NCBI RefSeq assembly: GCF_026343295.1
Contig: NZ_JAPELY010000001.1
Coordinates: 3,348,001-3,412,000 of the forward strand
Source: Streptomyces sp. NBC_00083
Lineage (GTDB): Bacteria; Actinomycetota; Actinomycetes; Streptomycetales; Streptomycetaceae
Length of the DNA: 64,000 nucleotides
Direction: 5' to 3'
The notes under the pieces are model-generated. The model was given only the letters and a program-made list of their open reading frames with translations. It made no database searches and was not told where the DNA came from. Each line of letters starts with the position of its first letter. Position 1 is the first letter of the stretch. The translations under genes were made by a program, and so were the position numbers. Shown piece after piece: positions 23,359 to 31,052 of this stretch.

Positions 23359-24078
23359 ATGGCGCTCTACGTGTACGCGATCACGGGCAAGGACCACCCG
23401 CGCCGTCCCGACGGCCTCACGGGAGTCGGCGCCGACCCGGCCCCGGTCCGCACCATCACCTCAGGGCCTCTGACCGCGGTCGTCAGCGACATCTCGGAGG
23501 AGATCAGGCCCAAGCGGCGCGACCTCCAGATCCACCAGGAGGTCCAGGAACACTTCATGGCCGGTGCGGTCGTCCTGCCGATGCAGTTCGGCTACGTCGC
23601 GGCCGACGACCAGGAGGTGCGCCAGGCCCTCGATGCGAACACCGCCGCCTACCTCGACACCCTCGAACGGCTCGACGGCTGCGCGGAGTACCACGTGCGG
23701 GCGTCCCAGAAGGACGAGGACCAGCTCCTGCGGGACGTACTCGAGGAGTCCGCCGAGGCCCGCGAACTCAACGACCGCATCCGCGCAGGCGATCAGGACC
23801 CGCAACTGCCCCTCGCGCTCGGGGAACTCGTGGCCCGCGACATCCAGGAACGCCAGGAAGCACTCGGCGCGGGACTCATCCAGGCGTTGACCGGATACGC
23901 CCGCGAACACGTCGTGCACCCGCCGGTCTACCCCGACTTCGTCAACCTGTCCCTGCTGGTTCCGCACGAGAAGAAGGACGACTTCCTCACCGCCCATCAG
24001 GGGCTCTCCGACCAGATCGCGGACGGCGTCGACCTCCGCGTCACCGGACCGCTGCCCGCCTACAGCTTCGTCCAGTGA
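23359..24078 (+). CDS. gvpF: Gas vesicle protein GvpF (GvpL/F family)
   Basis: A 239-residue GvpL/F-family protein: ALYVYAITGKDHP at the start, VVSDISEEI, a long central QEVQEHFMAGAVVLPMQFGYV, and a C-terminal PVYPDFVNLSLLVPHEKKD. It ends GPLPAYSFV, the hallmark G-P-x-P-x-Y-x-F motif. GvpF binds GvpA and acts in nucleation of the vesicle. It begins 3 bp after gvpA stops, so coupling is likely. Confidence 0.92.
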   Translation: MALYVYAITGKDHPRRPDGLTGVGADPAPVRTITSGPLTAVVSDISEEIRPKRRDLQIHQEVQEHFMAGAVVLPMQFGYVAADDQEVRQALDANTAAYLDTLERLDGCAEYHVRASQKDEDQLLRDVLEESAEARELNDRIRAGDQDPQLPLALGELVARDIQERQEALGAGLIQALTGYAREHVVHPPVYPDFVNLSLLVPHEKKDDFLTAHQGLSDQIADGVDLRVTGPLPAYSFVQ

Positions 24079-24142
24079 CCGCCTCGGAACCGCCCACCCC
24101 ATCAACCGCTCGCCCCATCACCAGGAGAGGAGGACGACGACC

Positions 24143-24391
24143 ATGGGCCTCCTGTCGTACTTGGTCACCCTCCCCGCAGCGCCGGTCCGGGCCGTCGTCT
24201 GGGCCGCCCAGCGCGTCACGGAGGAAGCCGAGAACGAGTACTACGACCCGGCGCCGATATGGCGCGAACTCGCCGAGTTGGAGCGGCGCCTGGTCAACGG
24301 CGAGATCGACGAGGACACCTTCGACCGGTACGAGGACCAGCTCCTGGACCGGCTGGCGGAAATCAACGAGTTCCACCAACGCCGCGGATGA
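24143..24391 (+). CDS. gvpG: Gas vesicle protein GvpG
   Basis: An 82-residue protein beginning GLLSYLVTLPAAPVRAVVWA, then a charged helix ELERRLVNGEIDEDTFDRYE and DQLLDRLAEINEF. This matches GvpG over its whole length. GvpG is a small helical assembly factor of the gas-vesicle nucleation complex. AGGAGAGGAGG lies before the ATG. It sits between gvpF and gvpJ as in other Streptomyces. Confidence 0.92.
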   Translation: MGLLSYLVTLPAAPVRAVVWAAQRVTEEAENEYYDPAPIWRELAELERRLVNGEIDEDTFDRYEDQLLDRLAEINEFHQRRG

Positions 24392-24406
24392 CAGGAGGCC
24401 GCCATC

Positions 24407-24838
24407 GTGAACGAACCGCTCCCCGGCCGACTCGGATCCTTCCCCTCCCGCGCCGCCCCCGCGTCCTACGGGCAGAGCTCCTCCAGCCTCGCCGACATTC
24501 TGGAGCGAGTCCTCGACAAGGGCATCGTCATCGCCGGCGACATCCGCATCAACCTTCTCGACATCGAGCTGCTGACCATCAAACTGCGGATCCTCATCGC
24601 CTCCGTCGACAAGGCGAAGGAGATGGGCATCGACTGGTGGGAGCACGACCCCTCCCTCTCCTCCCGGCACACCGGCAGCCCGCTGGAACAGGAGAACCGC
24701 CGTCTGCGCGCCGAACTGGAACAACTGCGCGGCACGGGTACGGGTTCCGGCGCCCCGCGCGAAGCGGCGGCGGACACCGCCGACCGGGAGCCCGAGGACG
24801 AGGACGACAGCGGGCCGCCCCGGAGGCGAGCGCGGTGA
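24407..24838 (+). CDS. gvpJ: Gas vesicle protein GvpJ (GvpA/J family)
   Basis: A 143-residue GvpA-family protein: SLADILERVLDKGIVIAGDI, RINLLDIELLTIKLRILIAS, VDKAKEMGIDWWEHDP. The WWE.DP ending of the core separates GvpJ from GvpA. A coiled-coil-like QENRRLRAELEQLR and an acidic tail follow. GvpJ is a minor vesicle protein needed for nucleation or cone formation. The GTG at 24407 follows AGGAGG. Its stop overlaps the next gene by 4 bp (GTGA). Confidence 0.92.
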   Translation: MNEPLPGRLGSFPSRAAPASYGQSSSSLADILERVLDKGIVIAGDIRINLLDIELLTIKLRILIASVDKAKEMGIDWWEHDPSLSSRHTGSPLEQENRRLRAELEQLRGTGTGSGAPREAAADTADREPEDEDDSGPPRRRAR

Positions 24839-25698
24839 GCCACAGCGGCAGCACCCTCACCTACGTCTACGCGGCGGCCTACCTCACCGATGCCTTGCGC
24901 GACACCCTCACCGATCTCCGCGGCGTCTACGGTGCGCCGGTCCACCCACTGGCCGAGCCCGCCTCGTCCGCCCCCGAGACCCGGCGCGCACCCCTGGCCT
25001 TCCTGGCCAGCCACGTGCCCGCCGACGACTTCAACGAGCACGACCTGAAGGTCCACTTCGAAGACCTCGAATGGCTGGAGGGCGTCGCGCGGGCCCACAA
25101 CGACGTCGTGCAGGCACTCGCCACGCGCGCCACGGTCCTGCCCCTGCGCATGGCCACTGTCTACCAGGACGACGACCGGGCCCGCCAAGCTCTGAGCCGG
25201 CAGCACACGCCCTTCACCGCGCGGCTTGACCAGCTCGACGCCCACACCGAATTCGGCGTGAAGATCTATCTGGCCCCCGTCACCGATCCCGCGGAGGCAC
25301 CAAGCGGCGCCGAGGGCCCGGAGCCGGTCTCGGCCTCGCCCGGCAAGGCGTACCTGCAACGACGCAGGACGCAGCAGCACGCCGTCGAAGCCCGCTACAG
25401 TCAGGCCCAACAGGCAGCGGCAGCCCTGGAGGCCATAGCCTCCCAGTACGCCACCCACCGCGTGAGTCACCCCGTCCAGAGCGGCGCCCTGAACGGCCCG
25501 GCGGAGAACGTCCTCAACGACGCCTATCTCGTGCCGGACGAGGACGGACAACGCTTCAAGGCCGCTGTCGAGGAAGCCACGTTCGGTTTCGACGGCATCC
25601 GTGTCGAGGTCACCGGCCCGTGGGCTCCGTACTCCTTCGCCATGACGCCCTCCGAAGAGGAGCGGGATGCCCCCGCCGGCCAGGAGCGGCGCCGATGA
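24835..25698 (+). CDS. gvpL: Gas vesicle protein GvpL (GvpL/F family)
   Basis: A 287-residue GvpL/F paralogue: LTYVYAAAYLTDALRDTL at the start, DDFNEHDLKVHFEDLEWLEG, then VLPLRMATVYQDDDRARQAL. A YLQRRRTQQHAVEARY helix and the terminal VTGPWAPYSFA motif follow. It differs from the upstream GvpF mainly by an insertion around residues 150-185. It is part of the GvpF-G-J-K-L-S assembly complex. The GTG start overlaps the gvpJ stop; its own stop overlaps gvpS. Confidence 0.92.
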   Translation: MSHSGSTLTYVYAAAYLTDALRDTLTDLRGVYGAPVHPLAEPASSAPETRRAPLAFLASHVPADDFNEHDLKVHFEDLEWLEGVARAHNDVVQALATRATVLPLRMATVYQDDDRARQALSRQHTPFTARLDQLDAHTEFGVKIYLAPVTDPAEAPSGAEGPEPVSASPGKAYLQRRRTQQHAVEARYSQAQQAAAALEAIASQYATHRVSHPVQSGALNGPAENVLNDAYLVPDEDGQRFKAAVEEATFGFDGIRVEVTGPWAPYSFAMTPSEEERDAPAGQERRR

Positions 25699-25913
25699 GC
25701 GTCGTGCACCACGAGGAACCGCTGCCAGGGCGCCAAGTCGCCCTGGTGGACCTCCTCGACCGGCTGCTCAGCGGTGGCGTCGTCATCACCGGGGACATCG
25801 TCCTGTCCATCGCCGACATCGACCTGGTCCGGATATCGCTGCGCGCACTCATCGTGTCCGTGAGCTCGGAGCTGCCAGGGAGTGACGCGGAGGAGATCCC
25901 CGACCATGAGTGA
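25695..25913 (+). CDS. gvpS: Gas vesicle protein GvpS (GvpA family)
   Basis: A 72-residue small member of the GvpA family: VALVDLLDRLLSGGVVITGD, IVLSIADIDLVRISLRALIV. There is no extension. GvpS is found in actinobacterial and some Bacillus clusters and is taken to be a minor shell or assembly protein. It overlaps gvpL by 4 bp (ATGA) and gvpK by 8 bp. Confidence 0.9.
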   Translation: MSVVHHEEPLPGRQVALVDLLDRLLSGGVVITGDIVLSIADIDLVRISLRALIVSVSSELPGSDAEEIPDHE

Positions 25914-26301
25914 GAAGCGGACCCCCCAGGGCGCCGACCCGGGCCTGCACGACGTCGGCGACGCGATATCCCACGCGTTCAGCCTCCTTCAGGCACCTCC
26001 CACGCCCGACCCGTCCCCGCGGCCCGCCCGCCGCCTGTACACCGACCGCGACACCGTGGAAGAGGACCTCCTGAAACTCGTCCTGACCCTGGTGGAACTC
26101 CTGCGCCAACTCATCGAGCGTCAGGCGCTGCGCCGCGTGGAGGCGGGGGGCCTCTCGGACGATCAGGAGGAGGAGCTGGGAGCCACCCTCATGGCCCTCC
26201 ACGACCGCCTGTCCGACCTGTGCGCGGAACACGGCTACGCGCTGGAAGACCTCAACCTGGACCTCGGCCCGCTCGGGCCCCTGCTCCCGCCCCGCGCCTG
26301 A
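25906..26301 (+). CDS. gvpK: Gas vesicle protein GvpK
   Basis: A 131-residue protein with the GvpK core at about 45-125: TVEEDLLKLVLTLVELLRQL, IERQALRRVEAGGLSDDQEE, MALHDRLSDLCAEHGYALED. It ends LNLDLGPLGPLL, typical of the family. GvpK is an essential accessory protein of unknown mechanism. It is the last gene of the operon; no strong terminator is visible in the 40 bp before the convergent deaminase gene. Confidence 0.92.
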   Translation: MSEKRTPQGADPGLHDVGDAISHAFSLLQAPPTPDPSPRPARRLYTDRDTVEEDLLKLVLTLVELLRQLIERQALRRVEAGGLSDDQEEELGATLMALHDRLSDLCAEHGYALEDLNLDLGPLGPLLPPRA

Positions 26302-26340
26302 TGCGAACAAGCTGCTCGCACGCCCCGACGAACGCGGACC

Positions 26341-26772
26341 CTAGAACTGCGCGGCGTCGGTATCGAGCTGATGGTCGGCCCAGACGTAGCTCGCGGGGAG
26401 CAGATCGGTGATGGACATGGTCCGGAGCCCGTCCGCTGCTCCGACGATGACTCGTACGGCGGGAAAGTAGTCGAGGAGGACCTGGCGGCATCGTCCGCAC
26501 GGGGAAACCACCCCTCGGTCGCGGTCGCCCACCGCGACGATCGTCTCCAGCTCGTAGGCGCCCTGCGCCGCTGCCGCGCCGATCAGAACCAGCTCGGCGC
26601 AGGGGCCGCCCGTGAAGTGGTAGGCGTTCACTGCGGTGATGATCCGGCCGTCCCGGGCGCGGCCCGCGGCAGCCATGGTGTGGTGGTCGCCCCGGCAGCG
26701 TGTCCGCGCGACGTGGGCTGCGGCCTCGACGAGCTCGTGGTCGACGTCGTGGTCGTCGGTCTGCGTGGTCAT
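26341..26772 (-). CDS. Cytidine deaminase-like protein (CDA / blasticidin-S deaminase type)
   Basis: A 143-residue zinc deaminase. The active-site motif PCAE (Cys58, Glu60) and the second ligand pair PCGRC (Cys92, Cys95) are intact, with GRIITAVNAYHFTGG before them. The first motif has Cys as the zinc ligand, as in tetrameric CDA and blasticidin-S deaminases. It converts cytidine or a nucleoside analogue to the uridine form. The ATG at 26772 is used; an in-frame ATG at 26814 would add 14 residues. It is convergent with the gvp operon. Confidence 0.87.
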   Translation of the reverse strand: MTTQTDDHDVDHELVEAAAHVARTRCRGDHHTMAAAGRARDGRIITAVNAYHFTGGPCAELVLIGAAAAQGAYELETIVAVGDRDRGVVSPCGRCRQVLLDYFPAVRVIVGAADGLRTMSITDLLPASYVWADHQLDTDAAQF

Positions 26773-26873
26773 CTGGTCTGCCTTCGTGAGGTGTTGGACG
26801 ACGTCGGCCCACATGACGGTGGCGCGCGAGCGGCAAGTGACCGCTGCACGGCCGCCGTCGGACCGAGTGGAGC

Positions 26874-26894
26874 TTGAGTCTCCCGTAGGGGGAG
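26874..26894 (+). promoter_or_regulatory. MerR-type promoter/operator
   Basis: TTGAGT (26874-26879) is followed at once by CTCCC (26880-26884) and GGGAG (26890-26894), the short dyad placed in the spacer that MerR-family autoregulated promoters show. It stands 18 bp before the merR remnant start codon. Confidence 0.5.
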
Positions 26895-26911
26895 GCGCGC
26901 GGGTGAGGGAC

Positions 26912-26965
26912 ATGGACGGCGACACGCTCCACTCGAGCCGAAGACGCGCGCGTAGCGGGCCATGA
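26912..26965 (+). pseudogene. Truncated merR remnant
   Basis: An ATG with GTGAGGG upstream opens MDGDTLHSSRRRARSGP, then TGA. Streptomyces MerR regulators commonly start MDGDTLYSIGE-, continuing into the helix-turn-helix. Here the sequence breaks away after about eight residues, so the rest of the gene is missing. The promoter dyad upstream supports the identity. About 40 bp after it the phospholipase gene ends. Confidence 0.5.
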
Positions 26966-27005
26966 GTGTTCACCGAGGCGCTGCGGGAGGGGTTTCGACG
27001 GGGCT

Positions 27006-29573
27006 CTACTGACGGGTGAGGACGTTGATCTCGGCGGCCGAGGTCCACGGGCTGCCGTTGATTTCCGACAGGGCCCGGAGCCGCACGAAGCGGCCATCGA
27101 CAGCGCTGGTGAAGGCGACCTGTTTGGGGGTGGTGTCCGCGGCCCAGGTGCCCGTGGCGACCGGAGCGCCCCAGCTGGTTCCGTCGGCGCTGATGTAGAT
27201 CTCGTACGCGGCTATGGTGCCGTTCTTGCTGCCGTCCTGGCGGGGTACGTACTGGAGGCCCGCGCAAGGGTACGTCTGTTTCATGTCGAGCTGGATCTCG
27301 TGCGGCGGTGCGGGGTTGGCGGCGGACCACTGGGTGTGCCAGATGGTGCCGATGACGCCGTCGAGGACGTTGACGGCCGCGCCGTTCTCGCCCGCCTTCT
27401 CCTCGCTGTCCGCGTACGTGACGGTCCAGCCCGCTCGGGAGAGGGGAGCGAGCGCGCCCCGAAGCGGGTCCGTGATGCTCGGCAGGCCGTTCTCGATGTG
27501 GCCGGCCAGGCGGCGGGCGTAGGAGGTGTCCACGGAGGTGGTGACCGTCAGGTCGTACCAGCCGTGGTCCGTGGGACAGTCGGCCCGCGCCGTGCCGGAC
27601 GCGGGGACGACGACCGTCCAGGGGCCGCCGGTGAGGTACGCGCCGTCGGTGACCGTCACGGTGACGGCCGAGGAGCGCAGGTTGGTGAAGGTGAGCGTGA
27701 GCTGCGAGGCGTCCGCGGCGTAGCTGGAGGCTACCTCGACCAGCGGGGCGGATATCTTGCCGGCGAAGCGGCGGTGGAAGCCGTTCGGCCCGTACAGCGA
27801 GACGTCGAACCGGTCGTCCTTGCTGAAGTAGTCGGACAGCGGCGTCGTGGTGGTGTGCGCGCCCACGGTGTAGTGCCAGGGGCCGTCGGTGCGGATGGCG
27901 TTGGGCAGCACGGTGAAGGTGACGGCTGCGCTTCCCGTGTTGGTCATGTCGAGGTAGAAGCGGCCCTCGGCGCCACTTGTGCGGCCGACCACATTGGGCT
28001 GCCAGGGCAGGGGCCGGGCTGGTTTGGTGCCGGCTTCCTGCGTGGCGGCGACCGGGTTCGAGGGAACGCCGACGGTGTAGCAGGCGGCACCGATGGCTCC
28101 GCCCAGCGGACTGGGATCGGGCATCACGGCGGGCCAGCCGCCGGGCGACGAGAAGGTGAACACCGAGGTCAGGTCGCCGCACACGGCTCGGCGCCACGGG
28201 CTGATGTTGGTTTCGGTGAACGGCTTGCCGACCGCCGCCGACCAGGTCTCCAGGAATCGAAGGAGCGAGGTGTGGTCGAAGGTCTGGGAGCAGACGAAGC
28301 CGCCGGTGCTCCAGGGCGACACGGCGATCATCGGGACGCGCCAGCCCGGTCCGGTCGGCACGTTCTGGTGGATCTCTCCCGTGACCACGCCGTTCGCGTC
28401 GACGCCCACATTGCTCTTGCTGCCGCTCCCGCTGGCGGGCGACGGCGGGACGGGCGGCGGCACATGGTCGTAGAAGCCGCCCGCCTCGTCGTAGGTGATG
28501 ATGAAGATGGTGTCTTCCCAGACGCCGTGCGGGGAGCCGTCGAAGGGCGCGTACAGAGCGTCGATGATCTTCGAGGTGAATGCCTCACCGGCCGGCGGCT
28601 TGGCCTCCGGGTGCTCCGACTCCGCGTAGTCGGCCACGATCCAGGAGACCTGCGGCAGCGTGCCCGCCACCACGTCGGCCCGCAGAGCGGCCGGAATGTC
28701 GGAGACGGTACGCATCCCACGCCGGTAGAGGTCGCTCGCGGGGTCCTGGTACTGCTCGAACCAGACGAGCGGGTTGTCGTCGAAGTTGCCGCCGTCGCCG
28801 CCGAGCGGGCCCTGCTGGTAGAACTTCCAGCTGATGCCGGCCTCCGAGAGGCGCTCCGGCGTGGTCTTCCAGGTCAGGGTGCGATTGCCCGCGTTGTAGG
28901 AGTTGTCGATCGCCACCGGGCCGCCGGGCAGCGATATGCCGTTGGTGCCGGTGAACATGTACAGGCGGTTCGGATTGGTCTGTGTGAACGACGACTTGTG
29001 GTAGTTGTCGCAGATGGTGAAGGCGTCGGCGAGCTCCCAGTAGAAGGAGAGCTCGTGACGGCCCAAGTAGCCCATCTTGACGCCGCTTTCGGACAGCAGC
29101 CACTGGTCGCATCTGCCCGCGTTCCACCACTTGTGGTCGGACGCCCAGTCCTGGCTTCCCGCGGCGACACAGAACGGCGACGTCGAGGTCCAGTTCATGC
29201 GGAACGGCTGGGTCTTCGCCGCCCCCTGGGTGAACACGGACTTGCCGTTGACCTTGAGGGCGTTGCGGTCGTTGAACCCGCGGACGCCGCGGTAGGCGCC
29301 GAAGTAGTGGTCGAACCCCCGGTTCTCCTGGCTGAGGATCACGATGTGCTTGACGTCGCCGAGCGAGGTCCCGGACGCCGCCACGGCGACCGCCGAGCGC
29401 AGTGATGCGGGCAGGAGCGTCGCGGCCGCGGTGGCGCCGGCCGCGGCGCCGAGGAACCTGCGGCGGCTGAAGCCGTTGCCCTGCGGGGTGTCGGCGATGC
29501 GGGCATCGCCTTCAGGTGCGTTGCATTCCGGTGCGTGGCCTATGGGTGCGTGGCCTTCGGGTCTGGCAGACAT
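27006..29573 (-). CDS. Phosphocholine-type phospholipase C, Tat-exported, with C-terminal discoidin domain
   Basis: An 855-residue secreted enzyme. The N-terminus has a short repeat (EGHAPIGHAPECNAPEGDA), then the Tat signal FSRRRFLGAAAG and an Ala-rich hydrophobic segment. The phosphoesterase domain (about 75-470) shows HIVILSQENRGFDHYFG (metal-binding Glu-Asn), DAFTICDNYH, FTQTNPNRLYMFTG, TYDEAGGFYDHV and FDHTSLLRF, all conserved in non-haemolytic PLC. Two DUF756 beta domains follow (about 520-700), then an F5/8-type domain (about 715-855) that probably binds carbohydrate. A candidate PHO box lies upstream. Confidence 0.92.
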   Translation of the reverse strand: MSARPEGHAPIGHAPECNAPEGDARIADTPQGNGFSRRRFLGAAAGATAAATLLPASLRSAVAVAASGTSLGDVKHIVILSQENRGFDHYFGAYRGVRGFNDRNALKVNGKSVFTQGAAKTQPFRMNWTSTSPFCVAAGSQDWASDHKWWNAGRCDQWLLSESGVKMGYLGRHELSFYWELADAFTICDNYHKSSFTQTNPNRLYMFTGTNGISLPGGPVAIDNSYNAGNRTLTWKTTPERLSEAGISWKFYQQGPLGGDGGNFDDNPLVWFEQYQDPASDLYRRGMRTVSDIPAALRADVVAGTLPQVSWIVADYAESEHPEAKPPAGEAFTSKIIDALYAPFDGSPHGVWEDTIFIITYDEAGGFYDHVPPPVPPSPASGSGSKSNVGVDANGVVTGEIHQNVPTGPGWRVPMIAVSPWSTGGFVCSQTFDHTSLLRFLETWSAAVGKPFTETNISPWRRAVCGDLTSVFTFSSPGGWPAVMPDPSPLGGAIGAACYTVGVPSNPVAATQEAGTKPARPLPWQPNVVGRTSGAEGRFYLDMTNTGSAAVTFTVLPNAIRTDGPWHYTVGAHTTTTPLSDYFSKDDRFDVSLYGPNGFHRRFAGKISAPLVEVASSYAADASQLTLTFTNLRSSAVTVTVTDGAYLTGGPWTVVVPASGTARADCPTDHGWYDLTVTTSVDTSYARRLAGHIENGLPSITDPLRGALAPLSRAGWTVTYADSEEKAGENGAAVNVLDGVIGTIWHTQWSAANPAPPHEIQLDMKQTYPCAGLQYVPRQDGSKNGTIAAYEIYISADGTSWGAPVATGTWAADTTPKQVAFTSAVDGRFVRLRALSEINGSPWTSAAEINVLTRQ

Positions 29574-29735
29574 GTGAAGTTCCCTGGGGTCGGGTCGTTC
29601 TGCGGTCGGGGGTGGGCCAACTCGCCCGTGGATAAAGGCGAGTTGGAAGAGGTCGGTCCGGCAAGGGGATCGAACCGCTCCTGCTTGCTTCCGCTCGCCA
29701 AGACCTTGGCGCCCCCAGGTGGCTCTCGGCGGCAC

Positions 29736-29757
29736 CTTCTCTGAACGCCATCGGAAC
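29736..29757 (-). promoter_or_regulatory. Candidate PHO box upstream of phospholipase C (in the 29574-29908 gap)
   Basis: On the minus strand two 11-nt units beginning GTTC stand in tandem: GTTCCGATGGC then GTTCAGAGAAG. PhoP boxes in Streptomyces are 11-nt direct repeats of GTTCACC-like units. The match is good at the GTTC and GG positions and weak elsewhere. The site is 163 nt before the PLC start. The rest of the 335-bp gap shows only a terminator for the next gene. Confidence 0.35.
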
Positions 29758-29870
29758 ACGAGCGCACCATCGGGCTAGACCGGTTATCTATTCGTTATCA
29801 ATGGCTGCGCGGGTCCCGAACCACCACCGCCGCGCCGTTGCCAACCCGGCCTTCCCCGGAGCGGGAGCCA

Positions 29871-29894
29871 CCCTGGCACGCCCGAATGCCAGGG
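29871..29894 (-). terminator. Hairpin after the DUF4239 gene
   Basis: CCCTGGCA (29871-29878) pairs perfectly with TGCCAGGG (29887-29894) over 8 nt, 15 bp downstream of the stop of the minus-strand membrane protein gene. Confidence 0.65.
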
Positions 29895-29908
29895 CTTCGG
29901 CTCGTGGT

Positions 29909-30718
29909 TCAGGCGGTGCGGCGGTTGCCGTCGGTGTCGCAGGGCAGGTCGGTGCCGGGGTGGTTGGCCGTGAAGTCGCGCTCCGCCTGGTGCTGGACGT
30001 CGGTGATCGCGGTCGGTGCCACATCGATGACGCCGCCGAAGGGCCGGTCGACGTCGCGGATGATGAGCAGGGCTGTGGTCATCAGGGCGGTGATGACGAT
30101 GAGGGTGATGAGCTGGCCGCGGTTGTTCTTCCTTGGCAGGCAGACGCCCAGGGCGGCGACGGTGATGACGAGGGTGGCGAGCAGGAACCAGAAGATGGTG
30201 CTGGGGATGCTGGAGCTTGCCTGGGTGAGGCGTTCGTCGCGCTCGTCGGAACGCTTGTTGTCGGCGGCGACCAGCATGCCGAAGACCGGCTGACCGACCA
30301 CGTTCTTGAACGACTTGCGCAGGTCGGTCGACCACACGCTGGGCGCCGCCGATCCGTTGCCGTCGGACATCGCGGGCCACTCCTGGGCGACTACGGCACG
30401 GGCGTAGCAGGCGGCGTCGGCCTGGACGATGGCCTGTTCGGCCTTGGGGGCGTAGTCCGCGGTCTCGACGAGCTGGTCCAGGGCGCGGGCCTCGCCCCTG
30501 GAGGCGTTCTCGGCTCTGCCATAGGAGCCGTTGGCGGTGACCAGGACGAAGGACAGCAGCAGGATGGTCATCGTCAGCAGCGGGCCCACGAGGTCCTTGA
30601 CCGCCATCCCCTCGGTGTCGTCGACGTTCAGCAGACGCGGCCGGAGCCAGCGGTTGGCGGCGAGGCCGGCGAGCAGGGCGAGCACGGCGACGACGATAAC
30701 GAGGACCACAGGGGCCAC
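29909..30718 (-). CDS. DUF4239 (bestrophin-like) membrane protein
   Basis: A 269-residue membrane protein: an N-terminal TM (VVLVIVVAVLALLAGLAAN), a second at about 44-64 (VGPLLTMTILLLSFVLVTAN), a soluble helical part with RGEARALDQLVETA, and two TMs near 175-225. RDVDRPFGG is followed by a short tail. The R-x-x-RPF(G)G motif and the helix layout are typical of DUF4239. Function is unknown. It is monocistronic. Confidence 0.82.
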   Translation of the reverse strand: MAPVVLVIVVAVLALLAGLAANRWLRPRLLNVDDTEGMAVKDLVGPLLTMTILLLSFVLVTANGSYGRAENASRGEARALDQLVETADYAPKAEQAIVQADAACYARAVVAQEWPAMSDGNGSAAPSVWSTDLRKSFKNVVGQPVFGMLVAADNKRSDERDERLTQASSSIPSTIFWFLLATLVITVAALGVCLPRKNNRGQLITLIVITALMTTALLIIRDVDRPFGGVIDVAPTAITDVQHQAERDFTANHPGTDLPCDTDGNRRTA

Positions 30719-31052
30719 CTCCGGAGTCTGGGAATCCCGGCGGATGGGCCGGGCTCGTGATCATTTCGACGCCGGTGCGGCCCGCGGAAGGACGGAAACG
30801 TTCCCTCGCCTCCACACGGGGGACGTCTCATCCGCCAGACGGATCAGGCGCCGTCCCGGCCGATGGACGGGTGCGCGAGCGCGCTGGACCTGGTCGAGAT
30901 CACGACCGCGCTCCGGGCGGGTGGGAGCAGGACCGGGGCCGATGCGTACGGCTACAAGCAGGGCGCCCACCAGAGGGGCGCGGCTTTCGGGATCGGCCGG
31001 GACGCGGTCACCGTGGGGCGGAGATGAGCCCGAACCGGGCGACGGTCGCCCG
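30719..31052. other. 334-bp gap with one coding-like 54-codon ORF
   Basis: No recognised gene lies here. On the plus strand an ATG at 30863 opens a 54-codon ORF ending at 31027 with codon third positions that are nearly all G or C, starting MDGCASALDLVEITTALRAG. It has no ribosome site and no recognised family, so it may be a remnant or chance. The flanks hold no hairpin. Confidence 0.3.

Noticed and set aside
27300..29405. 701-codon ORF opposite phospholipase C
   Set aside because: It is the antisense shadow of a long high-GC gene; only the minus strand shows enzyme motifs.
29660..29695. tRNA-like T-arm (GGTTCGATCCCC on the minus strand)
   Set aside because: The flanking bases do not form a T-stem, and no acceptor, D or anticodon arm can be built.
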